A DNA stretch of 64,000 nt, taken from contig CM077834.1 in NCBI GenBank assembly GCA_039720395.1, forward strand, positions 744,001 through 808,000, given 5' to 3'. Numbering within the stretch: the stretch's first letter is position 1; each line of letters begins with the position of its first letter. Below are positions 50,594 to 61,153 of this stretch, piece by piece. The notes under the pieces were generated by a model. The model did not search any database. It was not told the origin of the DNA and was given only the letters and a program-made list of their open reading frames with translations. Made by a program: the position numbers and the translations under genes. The DNA comes from Liquidambar formosana. Lineage: Eukaryota; Streptophyta; Magnoliopsida; Saxifragales; Altingiaceae.

Positions 50594-51021
50594 GGCATCG
50601 TTTGGTTGCACTTATTTTAAGATCTTTTTTGCTTTTGAAAGCAAAAAGTTGTAAAAGCAAAAGCAAAAAGCATTGTTGGGAAATAAAAATGACTTTTAGA
50701 AAGCAAAAAGCAAAATATTTGATTTTAAGCAAAAAGCAATGAAGATTTGCTTCTAAAAGTCATTTTTATCTTTTGGAAAAACTTAACTTTAATACAAAAA
50801 ATTTACAATCAAAAAAGGTTGTGCTTGTCTTAAGCTTTCATTTGGACAACAATGATTCGGTAGAGTTTTCCATTACATCTAAAAGATCACCTGGCAAAAT
50901 CAATTTTACCAAACAGGCTTTTGCTTCCATTGCTTCTACTTAAAAGCAAAAAGCAAAAATGTAAAAAATGACTTTTACTACTTAAAAAAAGATCTTTTAG
51001 AAAGTGCAACCAAACAATGCC
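50594..51021. mobile_element. PIF/Tourist-like MITE, copy 2
   Basis: The ends GGCATCGTTTGGTTGCAC and GTGCAACCAAACAATGCC are inverted repeats flanked by TTA on both sides (50591-50593 and 51022-51024). TTA is the usual PIF/Harbinger target. It is the same family as the element at 49258-49662, 0.9 kb upstream. Confidence 0.85.
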
Positions 51022-51347
51022 TTATTCAATGAAGTTTTTACATTTTACTAAAATCTAAACCGAAAACCAGATTGAACAGAATCATTTTTTTCCAGTTCGG
51101 TCTAATATGATTTTATGCCAAATTTGATTTGTTCCAATCTATTATTTAAAAAACTGAATTAGTTCGGTTCCAGTCCTGTTTTCTCTCCGCGGGGACTGCT
51201 GGACTGGATTGAGTTGCACCTGGGCCGCAAGGGGCATGAGTGCATGACCCCCTCACGTCCTTTAAGGAATTTTATTATTATTGAATTAGCAAAGTACAAA
51301 AGACAAAGATGAAAAGGGTAAGAGGACAAACAAATGGCCTTCGTATG

Positions 51348-51516
51348 CGGGGCGGAGCCAGGAATTAAAATTCACCAGAGCTAGGATAAAGCCTTAGGTT
51401 AAAGCAAAATTTTCCATGATCTAAAAGGGTAAAATCCACTTCTAATATATATGAAAAAAGAAAATTCGGCGCGGCTTACCTTAGCTAGGTTAGACCCTAA
51501 GGTGGCTCTGCCTCTG
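51348..51516. mobile_element. Short hAT MITE, 169 bp
   Basis: The ends CGGGGCGGAGCCAGG and GGTGGCTCTGCCTCTG are imperfect inverted repeats of hAT type. Flanks TTCGTATG (51340-51347) and TTCATATG (51517-51524) are an 8-bp target duplication with one mismatch. The related unoccupied sequence CTTCATATGGTGGATC occurs at 51918, in the second copy of a local duplication. Confidence 0.85.
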
Positions 51517-51835
51517 TTCATATGGTGGATCCCACAGATAAGAATGGTTAAAATGTACATAGACCTTTTAATGCACTAGAAAGAATCTTGAATAGATATC
51601 GTGAGGTAAACAAATATTACGTCATTTTTACTCTTGATTGTCTTTAAATCAAATGTTCTACATGCAACCAATTCATAACAATGTTTGTTTGTCAACTCTA
51701 ACATTCCGTTTACTCTTTGTTTTTTGTTTTTTGTTTTTTTTTTCACAAAACGCGTTTGACGGGCTATTTCATGCATTTACTCTTTGTTTTTAGTTGTTTT
51801 TTTTCACAAAATGCTTTTGACAGGCTATTTCATAG
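51517..51835. repeat. Direct repeat copy 1 (partner 51.92-52.16 kb)
   Basis: TTCATATGGTGGATC, AAAATGTACATRGACC, GAAAGAATCTTGAATAG, CAACCAATTCAT and GACGGGCTAT recur in the same order at 51918-52155. This is a local tandem duplication. Confidence 0.8.
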
Positions 51836-51917
51836 AGCAAAGATTGGCTGATGGAATTTTATGATATCCAAACAAAAAATAGGGTAACGTATCTTAAGTG
51901 GTCACAAACAAACAGTC

Positions 51918-52155
51918 TTCATATGGTGGATCTCGCAGATAATGAATGGTTAAAATGTACATGGACCATTTAATGCATTAGAAAGAATCTTGAATAGAAA
52001 TCGTGAGGTTGACAAATATTACGTTTCTTTTACTCTTGACTGTCTTTAAATCAAGTGTTATACATTCAACCAATTCATGACAATGTTTATTTGTCAACTT
52101 TAACGTTCCTTTAACTCTTTGTTTTTTTCTTCACAAAACTTGTTTGACGGGCTAT
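51918..52155. repeat. Direct repeat copy 2
   Basis: Second copy of the 51517-51835 unit. It is shorter at the 3' end, where a poly-T/GTTTTT tract has changed length. It carries the unoccupied hAT site. Confidence 0.8.
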
Positions 52156-52197
52156 ACCAGCAAGGATTCGTTGATAGTTTGAAAAAAATCATTACTG

Positions 52198-52353
52198 TGA
52201 TGGTATAATCCGAGCCGTCCGTATATAAAAAGCAATGGATAGCTCGAATCAAAAGCCTAAAAAATTACTGATCTAAGTTGACCTGAGCAACTTTTTAGCT
52301 TTTTGATCCAAGCTGTCCATTGCTTTTATGGACGGCTCGGATCACACCATCAC
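52198..52353. mobile_element. Hairpin MITE, 156 bp
   Basis: The outer arms GTGATGGTATAATCCGAGCC and GGCTCGGATCACACCATCAC pair. Pairing continues inward through AAGCAATGGATAGCTCGAATC against its partner at 52295-52326, leaving a loop of only about 40 bases. Superfamily unassigned. Confidence 0.7.
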
Positions 52354-53039
52354 TTTGAGAGGTGATGGTGTCACATCCCAATTAACCACAGTTAGTAATC
52401 CAACAAACCCAAAACTCCCAAAGGTTTTTGGACTGATGGAGAGAGGGTGGGTTTACCACATAATGTAGCCCAAGCGTTCAGAAGAAGAAGAAAAAGAAGA
52501 AAAGGGGAACCCAGTTTTAAGAGGAATTTGTAATAGAATTGGCACAAGATTGGGAATGCTTCTTGATCTGTCTTGGGACAGAGTTTGGACTTTTGGTACT
52601 TCGTGCCTCTATGCTTAGAATTTTTTAGCGTGTTGTTCAATTTCTTGAAAAACGTGTGCACATAAATTCCAAGCACGTGTTGGTACAGTGGAAGATCTCT
52701 AACATTTTGTTGGCAAGTCAAGGTCCCTTCGAATATATTAAAATGATGGCAATTTTTCTTCACTTTTCCAACTTGTTTTATGGGTTATTTTCCATGCAAC
52801 TTTCCACATTAAATAAAAAATCTTATTTAGAAGACCATTGGGTAGATTTTCCTTGCCCGTTGATGTGATATTAAGAGGCAATTCCTTTCATTTTCATCGT
52901 TTCATTTATTTTCAAATCAAAATAAATACATATTTTTTTAATTTAATTCTTAAGGCTTTGTTGTTCTCTCTTATTAAGGCTTTGTTGGATCCTTAAATCA
53001 TTTTTGGGTCGTGGAGTTGTGGGTTGACGTGTGTTAATG

Positions 53040-53450
53040 GGGAACGGCTATTGCAACTCTCCATTTTTATCATTACACCCTTTTTTTTTTTTTTTATTAT
53101 AGGTTTTTAAGGTTTTATACAAAATATAAAAGGTTCTTATGAAAACTGGCTGTGATGCCTATTAGAAAATATCATTTTGAACAACTTTGTAGAAGAAAGT
53201 TTTTCTGAAATCTATCGTTTAAATAGACTTTTTAACCATTTATAACCTTTATTTCATTTTTTGCCAAAAAATCTACTTAAACGATAAATTTTGGAAAAAT
53301 TTTCTTCTACAAAGTTGTTCAAAATGATATTTTCTAGTGGACTATGGGGATCGGTTTTTGTAAAAACATTTTATATTTCTCATGAAATCTTAAAAACCAA
53401 AACGAAAGGAGGGATTTGATAACAAAAGTGGGGTTGCAATAACCATTCCC
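53040..53450. mobile_element. MULE-type MITE, copy 1 (411 bp)
   Basis: The ends GGGAACGGCTATTGCAAC and GTTGCAATAACCATTCCC are inverted repeats. Flanks GTGTTAATG and AAGTTAGTG are a weak 9-bp match (6 of 9). Unit A has AAGTTAGTG once, at about 49081, with no element between. Confidence 0.75.
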
Positions 53451-53509
53451 AAGTTAGTGAGCGGTGTGTTGGGCTTTGGACTTTTGGGCCCCTGCCTTGA
53501 ACTTTTAAA

Positions 53510-53888
53510 GGGAATGGCTATTGCAACCCCCCATTCTTATCATCCCACTTTCATCCTTTAGGTTTTTAAGGTTTTATGCAAAATATAAAAGGTTTTTATG
53601 AAAACCGGCCTGTGATGTCTACTAGAAAACATCATTTTAAACAACTTTGTAGATTAAAGTTTTTCCTAATTTTTAGCCATTTATAGCCTTTATTTCATTT
53701 TTTTGCCAAAAAGTCTACCTAAACGATAGATTTTGAAAAAACTTTTTTCTACAAAGTTGTTCAAAATGATATTTTCTAGTGGACCAAGTGACTAGTTTTT
53801 GTAAAAACTTTTTATATTTTTCATAAAATCTTAAAAACTAAAAGAAAATAGTGGGGTTATAAGAATGGGGGTTGCAATAGCCGTTCCC
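53510..53888. mobile_element. MULE-type MITE, copy 2 (379 bp)
   Basis: The ends GGGAATGGCTATTGCAACCC and GGGTTGCAATAGCCGTTCCC (with one more G inside) pair. Flanks ACTTTTAAA (53501-53509) and ACTTTTGAA (53889-53897) are a 9-bp target duplication with one mismatch, typical of Mutator. Unit A has the single empty site GAACTTTTGAATCCC at about 49131. Confidence 0.88.
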
Positions 53889-54216
53889 ACTTTTGAATCC
53901 CATTTAGTTGCTCTTCGCGTAAGAAAGCTTAAGGCACCTACCAATCTATTGATCCAAACTCTTGAGGGTATGACAAACTTTTTGAGGCTTTAAACTGTCC
54001 ATTTTTAAAAAAATAAATAAATAAAAACTTATAAGCAATGTTTTTTTCTTCCCTTTTTGGCCAACGGGTTGAAGATTGTAACTCAATCCTAAATCTCACC
54101 CTTCTTTCACCTTATGTACGGCCCATCTCAACTGGTATCATTATGACGTCAAAATTTTTTTGAACTTTTGATCTCTTCAAAGTAAAGTCTCAATGCCTTA
54201 CATTTATATCTGTCAA

Positions 54217-54779
54217 TCTATACTACTTATAAAAAACTGAATGTGAAAAAAGATTTTGATTGACCAATATATTCTTATTTTATATTTTAAATACATCATT
54301 ATCTTTATACTCGGTAGATTGATTAGAAGAAAAAATAGGAATATAAAATATAAAATCCATAAAAAAGAAATAAGAATATAAAATACATAAATATAAATAG
54401 GAATTCAAAGTATATTATAATTCTATCCTTATACAGTACAGTACATTGATTGGAATAGAAAATAAGAATATAAAACACATAAATATAAATAGGAATTTAT
54501 AAATAGGAATTCAAAGTATACTATAATTCGTATACTTTAATTCGGAAAACTACATACATAAGAAATCAAATTTATATAAAACCCTAAACCTTAACATATA
54601 TCATCTACATAATTCTGAATTTTATTTTCTCCATTAATAGTGGGATTCTGAATTATTCTTTCTCCATTATCTTCTATTTTGTTTGGTAAGTGTTTTTTTA
54701 CAAAATGCGATAACTTTTTCTCAAAGTAAAAACAAGAAAAACAAAAAGTCCACGTGCAACGCACGTGTATACCAACTAG
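54217..54779 (+). mobile_element. Non-autonomous Helitron, 563 bp
   Basis: Begins TCTATACTACTTATAAAA right after an A and ends CTAG before a T, as Helitrons do. Eight bases before the CTAG is a perfect hairpin: CACGTGC (54751-54757), loop AAC, GCACGTG (54761-54767). There are no terminal inverted repeats or target duplication. Unit A has no insert at the matching place (about 49815-49865). The interior is AT-rich with GAATATAAAA-type repeats and encodes nothing. Confidence 0.88.
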
Positions 54780-55909
54780 TAAAACCTAAATGTATTCCAA
54801 TTATAGGTCCAGACTGTGTGCAAAAGCAGCATCCATATTTGGTCCCCATTAGTCCACCCTAGGTGTATCCTATTCCCATCTTGAAAATAAACACAACCCC
54901 TTAAATTGGCAATGAGTCAAATTTAGGGTAGGCAGCCCTAATCTAACTCCTACTAAGTTAGGGCTGAATCACTCTAAACCTAACTAAAAATACAACTCAA
55001 GATGAGTCGCTCCACCTTAACCAATCCACGAGAAAATTGATTAACTCTAGGTGTATTATGCCACTTAAGCAATCAAATCAAATCATAATTTGCAATGAAT
55101 ATGAGTAATTAAAGATTTTTTTTTTGGGGGCGAGGGGCCTTTGTTTAAATAGAATATTGAAATCTAGTAAGAATTGTGCCTACTTCGTCCATTTTATAAG
55201 GGCTACTGTTGAGAATCAATGTAGGTGTAATTAGGACGTAGAATGTGGAAATTCGTTTGTTGAAGGGTCCTTTCAATGCCCAGTAGGATCTGAGCTGTTT
55301 TTTCTTTTCACTGATATGGTGCCACGCACTTTTGTTGTAATCCCATCCTTTCCTACGTGACTCAAATATTTTATTGCCACGTCATATCCACGTATTTCTC
55401 AGTCAGTCCTAGAAGAACAACCGTTCCGTCTCCTTTTCTTTTCTTCCCAATCCTTTCAAATGGTACAACAATGGTTACGCGTCGGAACCCTTTTCAGGCC
55501 TATTCGGGAAGCCACGTAATTATGTTCACAAGGCAGATATTATTTCGAAGAAATGATCCGGTGCTTCGTCAAAGTATTCACAGTGATGCTCCACCATAAT
55601 TAATCAATCAATTTCCCAACATCTTTTCATCGACTAAAAAAAGTGGTCCACCAGTCCAACAGTCATGATTAGTGGGGTTCAGGTGGTCCATGTTGTCAGA
55701 TCAAAGAAAGTGCAGACTTTTCCACCAAAGAAACCACACATGTGATTTGTCTGACAAAGAGACAAGTGATACAACGAATCACTTACTTCCCGCCATATAG
55801 AAAGATACTAATTTGGACGAATAGAAAACAATTCAAGAAGGAGGGAGCGTCGCGTCGCCTTGTTTCACGGATTCTCCTGGACTGCCTCATCATATGATTC
55901 ATGTTTTAG

Positions 55910-55915
55910 TATAAG
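55910..55915 (+). promoter_or_regulatory. Probable TATA box of SIP1 gene
   Basis: TATAAG in AGTATAAGTACACC lies about 200 bases before the start codon, implying a leader of about 170 nt rich in T and G. It is the best TATA-like match near the gene, but weaker than a consensus TATAAA. Confidence 0.35.
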
Positions 55916-56113
55916 TACACCCCCCTCCCACACTTTTTTGGCCATCTTTGTACCTATTGTTGTTGTTGGCAGCCAGCTTTGGCCTAATTTGGTGGTGTTT
56001 TTTATATTTTCAGTGTTCGTGTTTGTGTTTGCTTCCATTTCCATTAGGGGCTTTGTGGTTGATATTTCAGTGTCTGTGTTTGTGTTGTTTGTTTTCGTTT
56101 TCTAAAAGCAAAA

Positions 56114-59100
56114 ATGACTGTTGGGTCTGGGATTAATGTGGTTGATGGAAGGCTCGTGGTACTGGGCAACTGCATCTTATCTGATGTACATAACAATATT
56201 GTCATCACTCCAGCAACTGGTGATGCTCTCATCAATGGAGCTTTTATTGGTGTCAAATCTGATCAGATGGGAAGTCGCCGGGTCTTCCCTGTTGGAAAGC
56301 TTGGGTATGTTCTTCTCGCTACTTCTGGGTTTTTCAAAACACGCTTCTTTTTGTTAATTTTGGCTTTATTTGCTTCCTTAATTTTTTTTTTTTTTTGGGT
56401 GTGGCTTTTCTATTTCCTAGAAATGCCACTTGTTAGAGTGATATTGAACTGCAGGATGGCTTATTTATTTGTGAGGTGGGTAATGCTTAAATATTGGATA
56501 ATTTCTATACACAATTTGATATCTGTTGTGGGTATGCAGGGGATTGCGTTTCATGTGTGTTTTCCGCTTCAAATTGTGGTGGATGACACAGCGGATGGGT
56601 TCTTGTGGACAAGATATTCCTATTGAGACCCAATTTTTGATTGTTGAAGGACATGATGATTCTAACTTTGGTGAGGGAAGTGAAGATGGAGCAGGAAAGT
56701 CTGCTTTATATACTGTTTTCTTGCCAATTCTTGAAGGGGATTTCAGGGCTGTTCTTCAAGGGAATGAGCGTAATGAGTTGGAGATTTGTTTGGAAAGTGG
56801 TATGGTAATTCAGGAATCTGTTTGTTCATTCTGGGAAACATATTGTGTGTTGTTGAATTGATGGGAATGAAAATGCTGGTCTATTGCAGGAGACCCGGCC
56901 GTCGAAGGATTCGAGGGGAGTCATTTGGTTTTTGTGGCAGCTGGATCTGACCCATTTGATGTCATCACAAATGCAGTCAAGTAAGTTTAATCCATTCATC
57001 AACTATCCTATAGTTTCTTTTGTTTTTTGTTTTATTTTGCTGTCGACGAACACTTTCAAAAGTTAAATTGTTTCTCATGTCTTTTGAACCAGGTTCCTCT
57101 CCTATAATGTAAAATTAAGTTTTTGAGTGTTTTTCGAAGTTTTGTTGTTTGTGCAAAGTATTGTAAGGATCTTTGTAATTTACTTCTTTCCATGAGATGG
57201 CGAATACAAGAATGGTTAGTATTGCTCTTTGTACATATATGAAGGGATTAAATCACTGACTCATTTGTATTCTAATATATATATACATACAGGACTGTGG
57301 AGAAACATTTGCAGACATTTTGTCATCGTGAGAAAAAGAAGGTAATGTATCTGTTTGTCCTTCAACATCGTTTTAATTTCCAGAACGAATGAGAGCAACA
57401 AAAAGAAAATGCTTGAGAAAGGAATCCATTTTAAGCATTTTCCTTGCCTTCCTGTCATTCTTTTTTACGAGAACCAAACAGAACTCTAAATTGTCCTGCT
57501 GCTGGATTTCGTTTTAGTACAAATGCATCCTTTTTCTTTGTTTTAAAAATAATAATAATAAATAAATGAATTTTTCACCTCAATTGCTTTTTCATTGTTC
57601 AGATGCCAGACATGCTGAACTGGTTTGGCTGGTGCACTTGGGATGCCTTTTATACGGATGTTACAGCAGATGGGGTGAGGCAAGGATTAGAGAGGTACAA
57701 CACTTTGCATTATGGACACTTCTTTCAATTTGTATGGTTCTAGCATCACAAAAAGGTTGTAACTAGTAATTCTTGCAGTTTAGAGAAAGGTGGGATTCCT
57801 CCAAAATTTGTTATAATTGATGATGGATGGCAATCAGTTGGCATGGATCCCACTGGTACTGAATCCAAAGCTGATAATGCAGCCAAGTGAGCACTTGAAC
57901 TAGAATTATTTTCTATATTTTACATGATCTTTTCTTCAACCAACCTTAATTTTTTCTCTTTTTTTTTTTCTTTTTTTTTTTTTCCCGAAATTTTCCTTTT
58001 TCTTCTCTTTCAGCTTTGCAAACAGGTTAACTCACATCAAAGAGAACCACAAATTCCAGAAAGATGGCAAAGAGGGGCACAGAGTAGAGGATCCAGCAAT
58101 GGGACTTAGCCATATTGTTACCGAAATCAAAGAAAAACATACTTTAAAGTATAAATTCTTATTTAAAAATTATAAGTCAGTGCTTTGCCGAAATTTTTTG
58201 ATTAGGCTTAACTTTTTCTGTGAATTTATAGGTACATTTATGTGTGGCATGCAATAACAGGGTATTGGGGTGGTGTTAGACCTGGTGTGACTGAAATGGA
58301 ACACTATGAATCCAAGATGGCCTACCCCATTTCTTCCCCCGGAGTTGAATCAAATGAGCCTTGCGATGCTTTGAAGAGCATTACAGAAAATGGTCTTGGC
58401 CTGGTGGATCCTGCGAAAGTTTTTAGCTTCTATAATGAACTCCACTCATATCTTGCATCAGCTGGTATCGATGGTGTGAAAGTTGATGTCCAGAACATCC
58501 TCGAAACTCTTGGTGCAGGCCACGGTGGGAGAGTAAACCTTGCTAGGAAATACCATCACGCATTAGAGGCGTCTATTGCTAGAAACTTCCGTGATAATGG
58601 AATTATTTCTTGTATGAGCCACAATACAGATGGTTTGTACAGGTAGCTGATCAATCTGCTTCATGCGTATTTAGTGTATTGAATTTTTTTTTTTTTTTCT
58701 ATTAATAAATGTAGATTGGCTTGTTGATATCTCATGAATTTTGATTTGGTGCGACTTAATGCCCGGATGTAGCGCAAAGAGGACAGCTGTGATAAGAGCA
58801 TCAGATGATTTCTGGCCAAGAGATCCCGCGTCACACACAATTCATATTGCATCAGTCGCTTACAACACCATATTCCTTGGGGAATTTATGCAGCCAGATT
58901 GGGATATGTTTCATGTAAGACGAAGAAATTGTGACATGACTGGTTTGTTTTGGATTTTTTCAAATTTATTCTTAAGTTGTTTGATGGTTACTTATTAAAC
59001 ATTTCACATGGCAGAGCCTACACCCAATGGCTGAATACCATGGAGCAGCTCGTGCAGTGGGAGGCTGTGCTATTTATGTTAGGTACAGTCATCGCTCATG

Positions 59101-60164
59101 CACTTATGTTAGTTTTGGGTCGGCTGATATACAATTGAAAGCATTGTTTTCTGATGTTGGATGAATATGTGATTTAGTGACAAGCCTGGACACCACGACT
59201 TCAATCTACTGAAGAAGCTTGTGCTTCCTGATGGTTCTATATTGAGGGCTAAACTTCCAGGAAGGCCGACAAGGGATTGCTTGTTCTCTGATCCTGCCAG
59301 AGATGGGAAAAGGTATTTTGGAAAACTTCAAAATAATAAATAAATAAATTTGCATTCTGATGATATTCCAGAATTCTTTATTTGCAGTTCCTAGAAAGGT
59401 GATATTAACTAATTGACTTATGATGATATTTCAGTCTTCTAAAGATTTGGAATCTGAACAATTTCTCTGGAGTCGTGGGTGTTTTCAATTGCCAGGGAGC
59501 CGGGTGGTGCAGGGTTGGAAAGAGGTACCTTGTTCATGATGAGCAACCTGGCACGATAACTGGGGTTATCCGAGCTAAAGATGTTAACTATCTGCCTAGA
59601 GTTTCTGATGATGGATGGACTGGGGATACCATCATATATTCCCATCTTGGTGGTATGTTCTGCATGCTACCATCATATAAGCATGATTTGGAAAGTTATC
59701 CATAGTGCACCATAATGTCTGAATTTACTTAAAATTGATAAACTAGTGGCTACTTTGTTGATGAAGTTTTTGTGATGCCCATGGCAGGAGAGGTAGTTTA
59801 TCTCCCAAAGGATGCATCTTGGCCAATTACACTAAAGTGCCGAGAATATGAAGTGTTCACAGTGGTTCCTGTTAAGGTGTTGTCCAATGGAGCTACATTT
59901 GCTCCCATAGGTCTAATCAAGATGTTCAATTCAGGAGGAGCACTTGCGGAATTGAAATATGAATATGAAAGAAGCGCTACTGTTGGTATGAAAGTTCGTG
60001 GGTGTGGAACATTTGGAGCCTATTCATCAGCTCGGCCCAAGCGGATTACTGTTGATTCAGAGGAAATGGAGTTTGACTACGAAGAAAAGTCTGGATTTGT
60101 TACACTTGCTCTAAGTATTCTAGAGGAAGAGTTGTACCTTTGGAATGTGACTGTTGAACTATAA
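56114..60164 (+). CDS. RFS1/SIP1: SIP1/raffinose-synthase-type galactosyltransferase (GH36)
   Basis: Belongs to the seed imbibition protein/raffinose synthase family: probable galactinol-sucrose galactosyltransferase 1 or alkaline alpha-galactosidase, acting on raffinose-family sugars in the cytosol. Thirteen exons stay in frame: 56114-56304, 56540-56799, 56890-56980, 57293-57341, 57603-57694, 57779-57886, 58014-58148, 58232-58642, 58773-58914, 59015-59082, 59178-59312, 59435-59652, 59788-60164. The product is 758 aa; from memory Arabidopsis SIP1 is about 754. Family landmarks are [12 protein letters not shown] (about 203), [11 protein letters not shown] (about 245), [11 protein letters not shown] (about 313), DGVKVDVQN (about 388; Asp nucleophile of GH36), [11 protein letters not shown] (about 455; the expected acid/base Asp) and QPDWDMFH. 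All introns are GT-AG. The exact substrate cannot be told from sequence. Confidence 0.95.
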
Positions 60165-61153
60165 ACAATTTGAATGCTTGTTAGCTCTGCATTTGTGGGG
60201 ATTCACATATTTTCCTTTTTGAAACGTATCTTGTGAAAGCCTGCAAGGTTGCTGGTTTAGGGCAGCTTGCAGTTGTTTTCATTGCATTAAATCACAATGA
60301 TTAGGAGAGGCTACTCATGGCTGCTTAATTATTCTGTGAGTTCTATTTAATTGCATGTGGAAGGGATGTCACCATCTTTATTTGTAACTATTGGGAGTGT
60401 TTTTTCAGATCTTATAGCTGTTCTGTTCTTGCATGGATATTCACTAAGAAAATGTTCCAATTTTCCTGATGTTGTAACAGAATTTGCTGAAGAAATGAAA
60501 AAGTCTGAATCTTGGTTACGCATAGATTCACCCCCCCAAAAAAACCCCCTCTTTTTGGTAAAGTAAGAGATTAATTATTTTACCTTGAAAATGTGCATAA
60601 AGTTAGCCAGATTTATGGGGAAAAGAGTGTCATCTTGATGCATTAAATCCAAATTGGGTGCGTTATAGTGCTGTCAAGAAACAGTGCACGAGTGAAATGA
60701 TAAAGGCAACGACTTGAAGGTGTATATTGGTAATGTAGGTTCAAACCTGCATCTTCTATTCCATAGGGGCCACAATTTACTCCCATAATGAGATGATTGT
60801 TGTTTCCAATCCTAAAGTGCCAAAGTTTGGACTATTACAAAACTATGGTGCGCATACCATGATTATAAATACAATACCAATATAGAGTACCCAAAAGAAA
60901 AAGAAGAATACCGATAGATCATCACTAGCAATAATGAATGTAAGAAATTTATAGAACTATATGCATTGAATTAGGAGGAATCAAGAGTCATGAATTCACA
61001 GGAGTCGATAGTTAAAACTACCACAAAACAATCAACCTATGGAAAAGAGAAAAATAATAGAGATACTGTTATAAGCTTTATATCCAGCATAGAAACCAGA
61101 TCATCGCCCGGCGACAGGTTCACATCCACCATGTTTTCGAGGCTATTGACACG
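60165..61153. other. Convergent 3' region between SIP1 and bZIP
   Basis: Both flanking genes end here, so this holds their 3' UTRs. GGTTCAAACCT at about 60739 resembles a pol III B box, but no good A box precedes it. No exon is seen. Confidence 0.45.

Larger units (their letters stand above)
52423..55459. repeat. Tandem duplication unit B
   Basis: Collinear with unit A (48425-50530) and about 0.9 kb longer, because it carries two MULE-type MITEs and a Helitron. It ends about 650 bases before the SIP1 start codon, so the gene's distal upstream DNA is present in two copies. Confidence 0.9.

Noticed and set aside
60680..60760. tRNA gene or SINE around GGTTCAAACCT
   Set aside because: Only the B box is good. 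No acceptor pairing, anticodon stem or A box of quality could be found.
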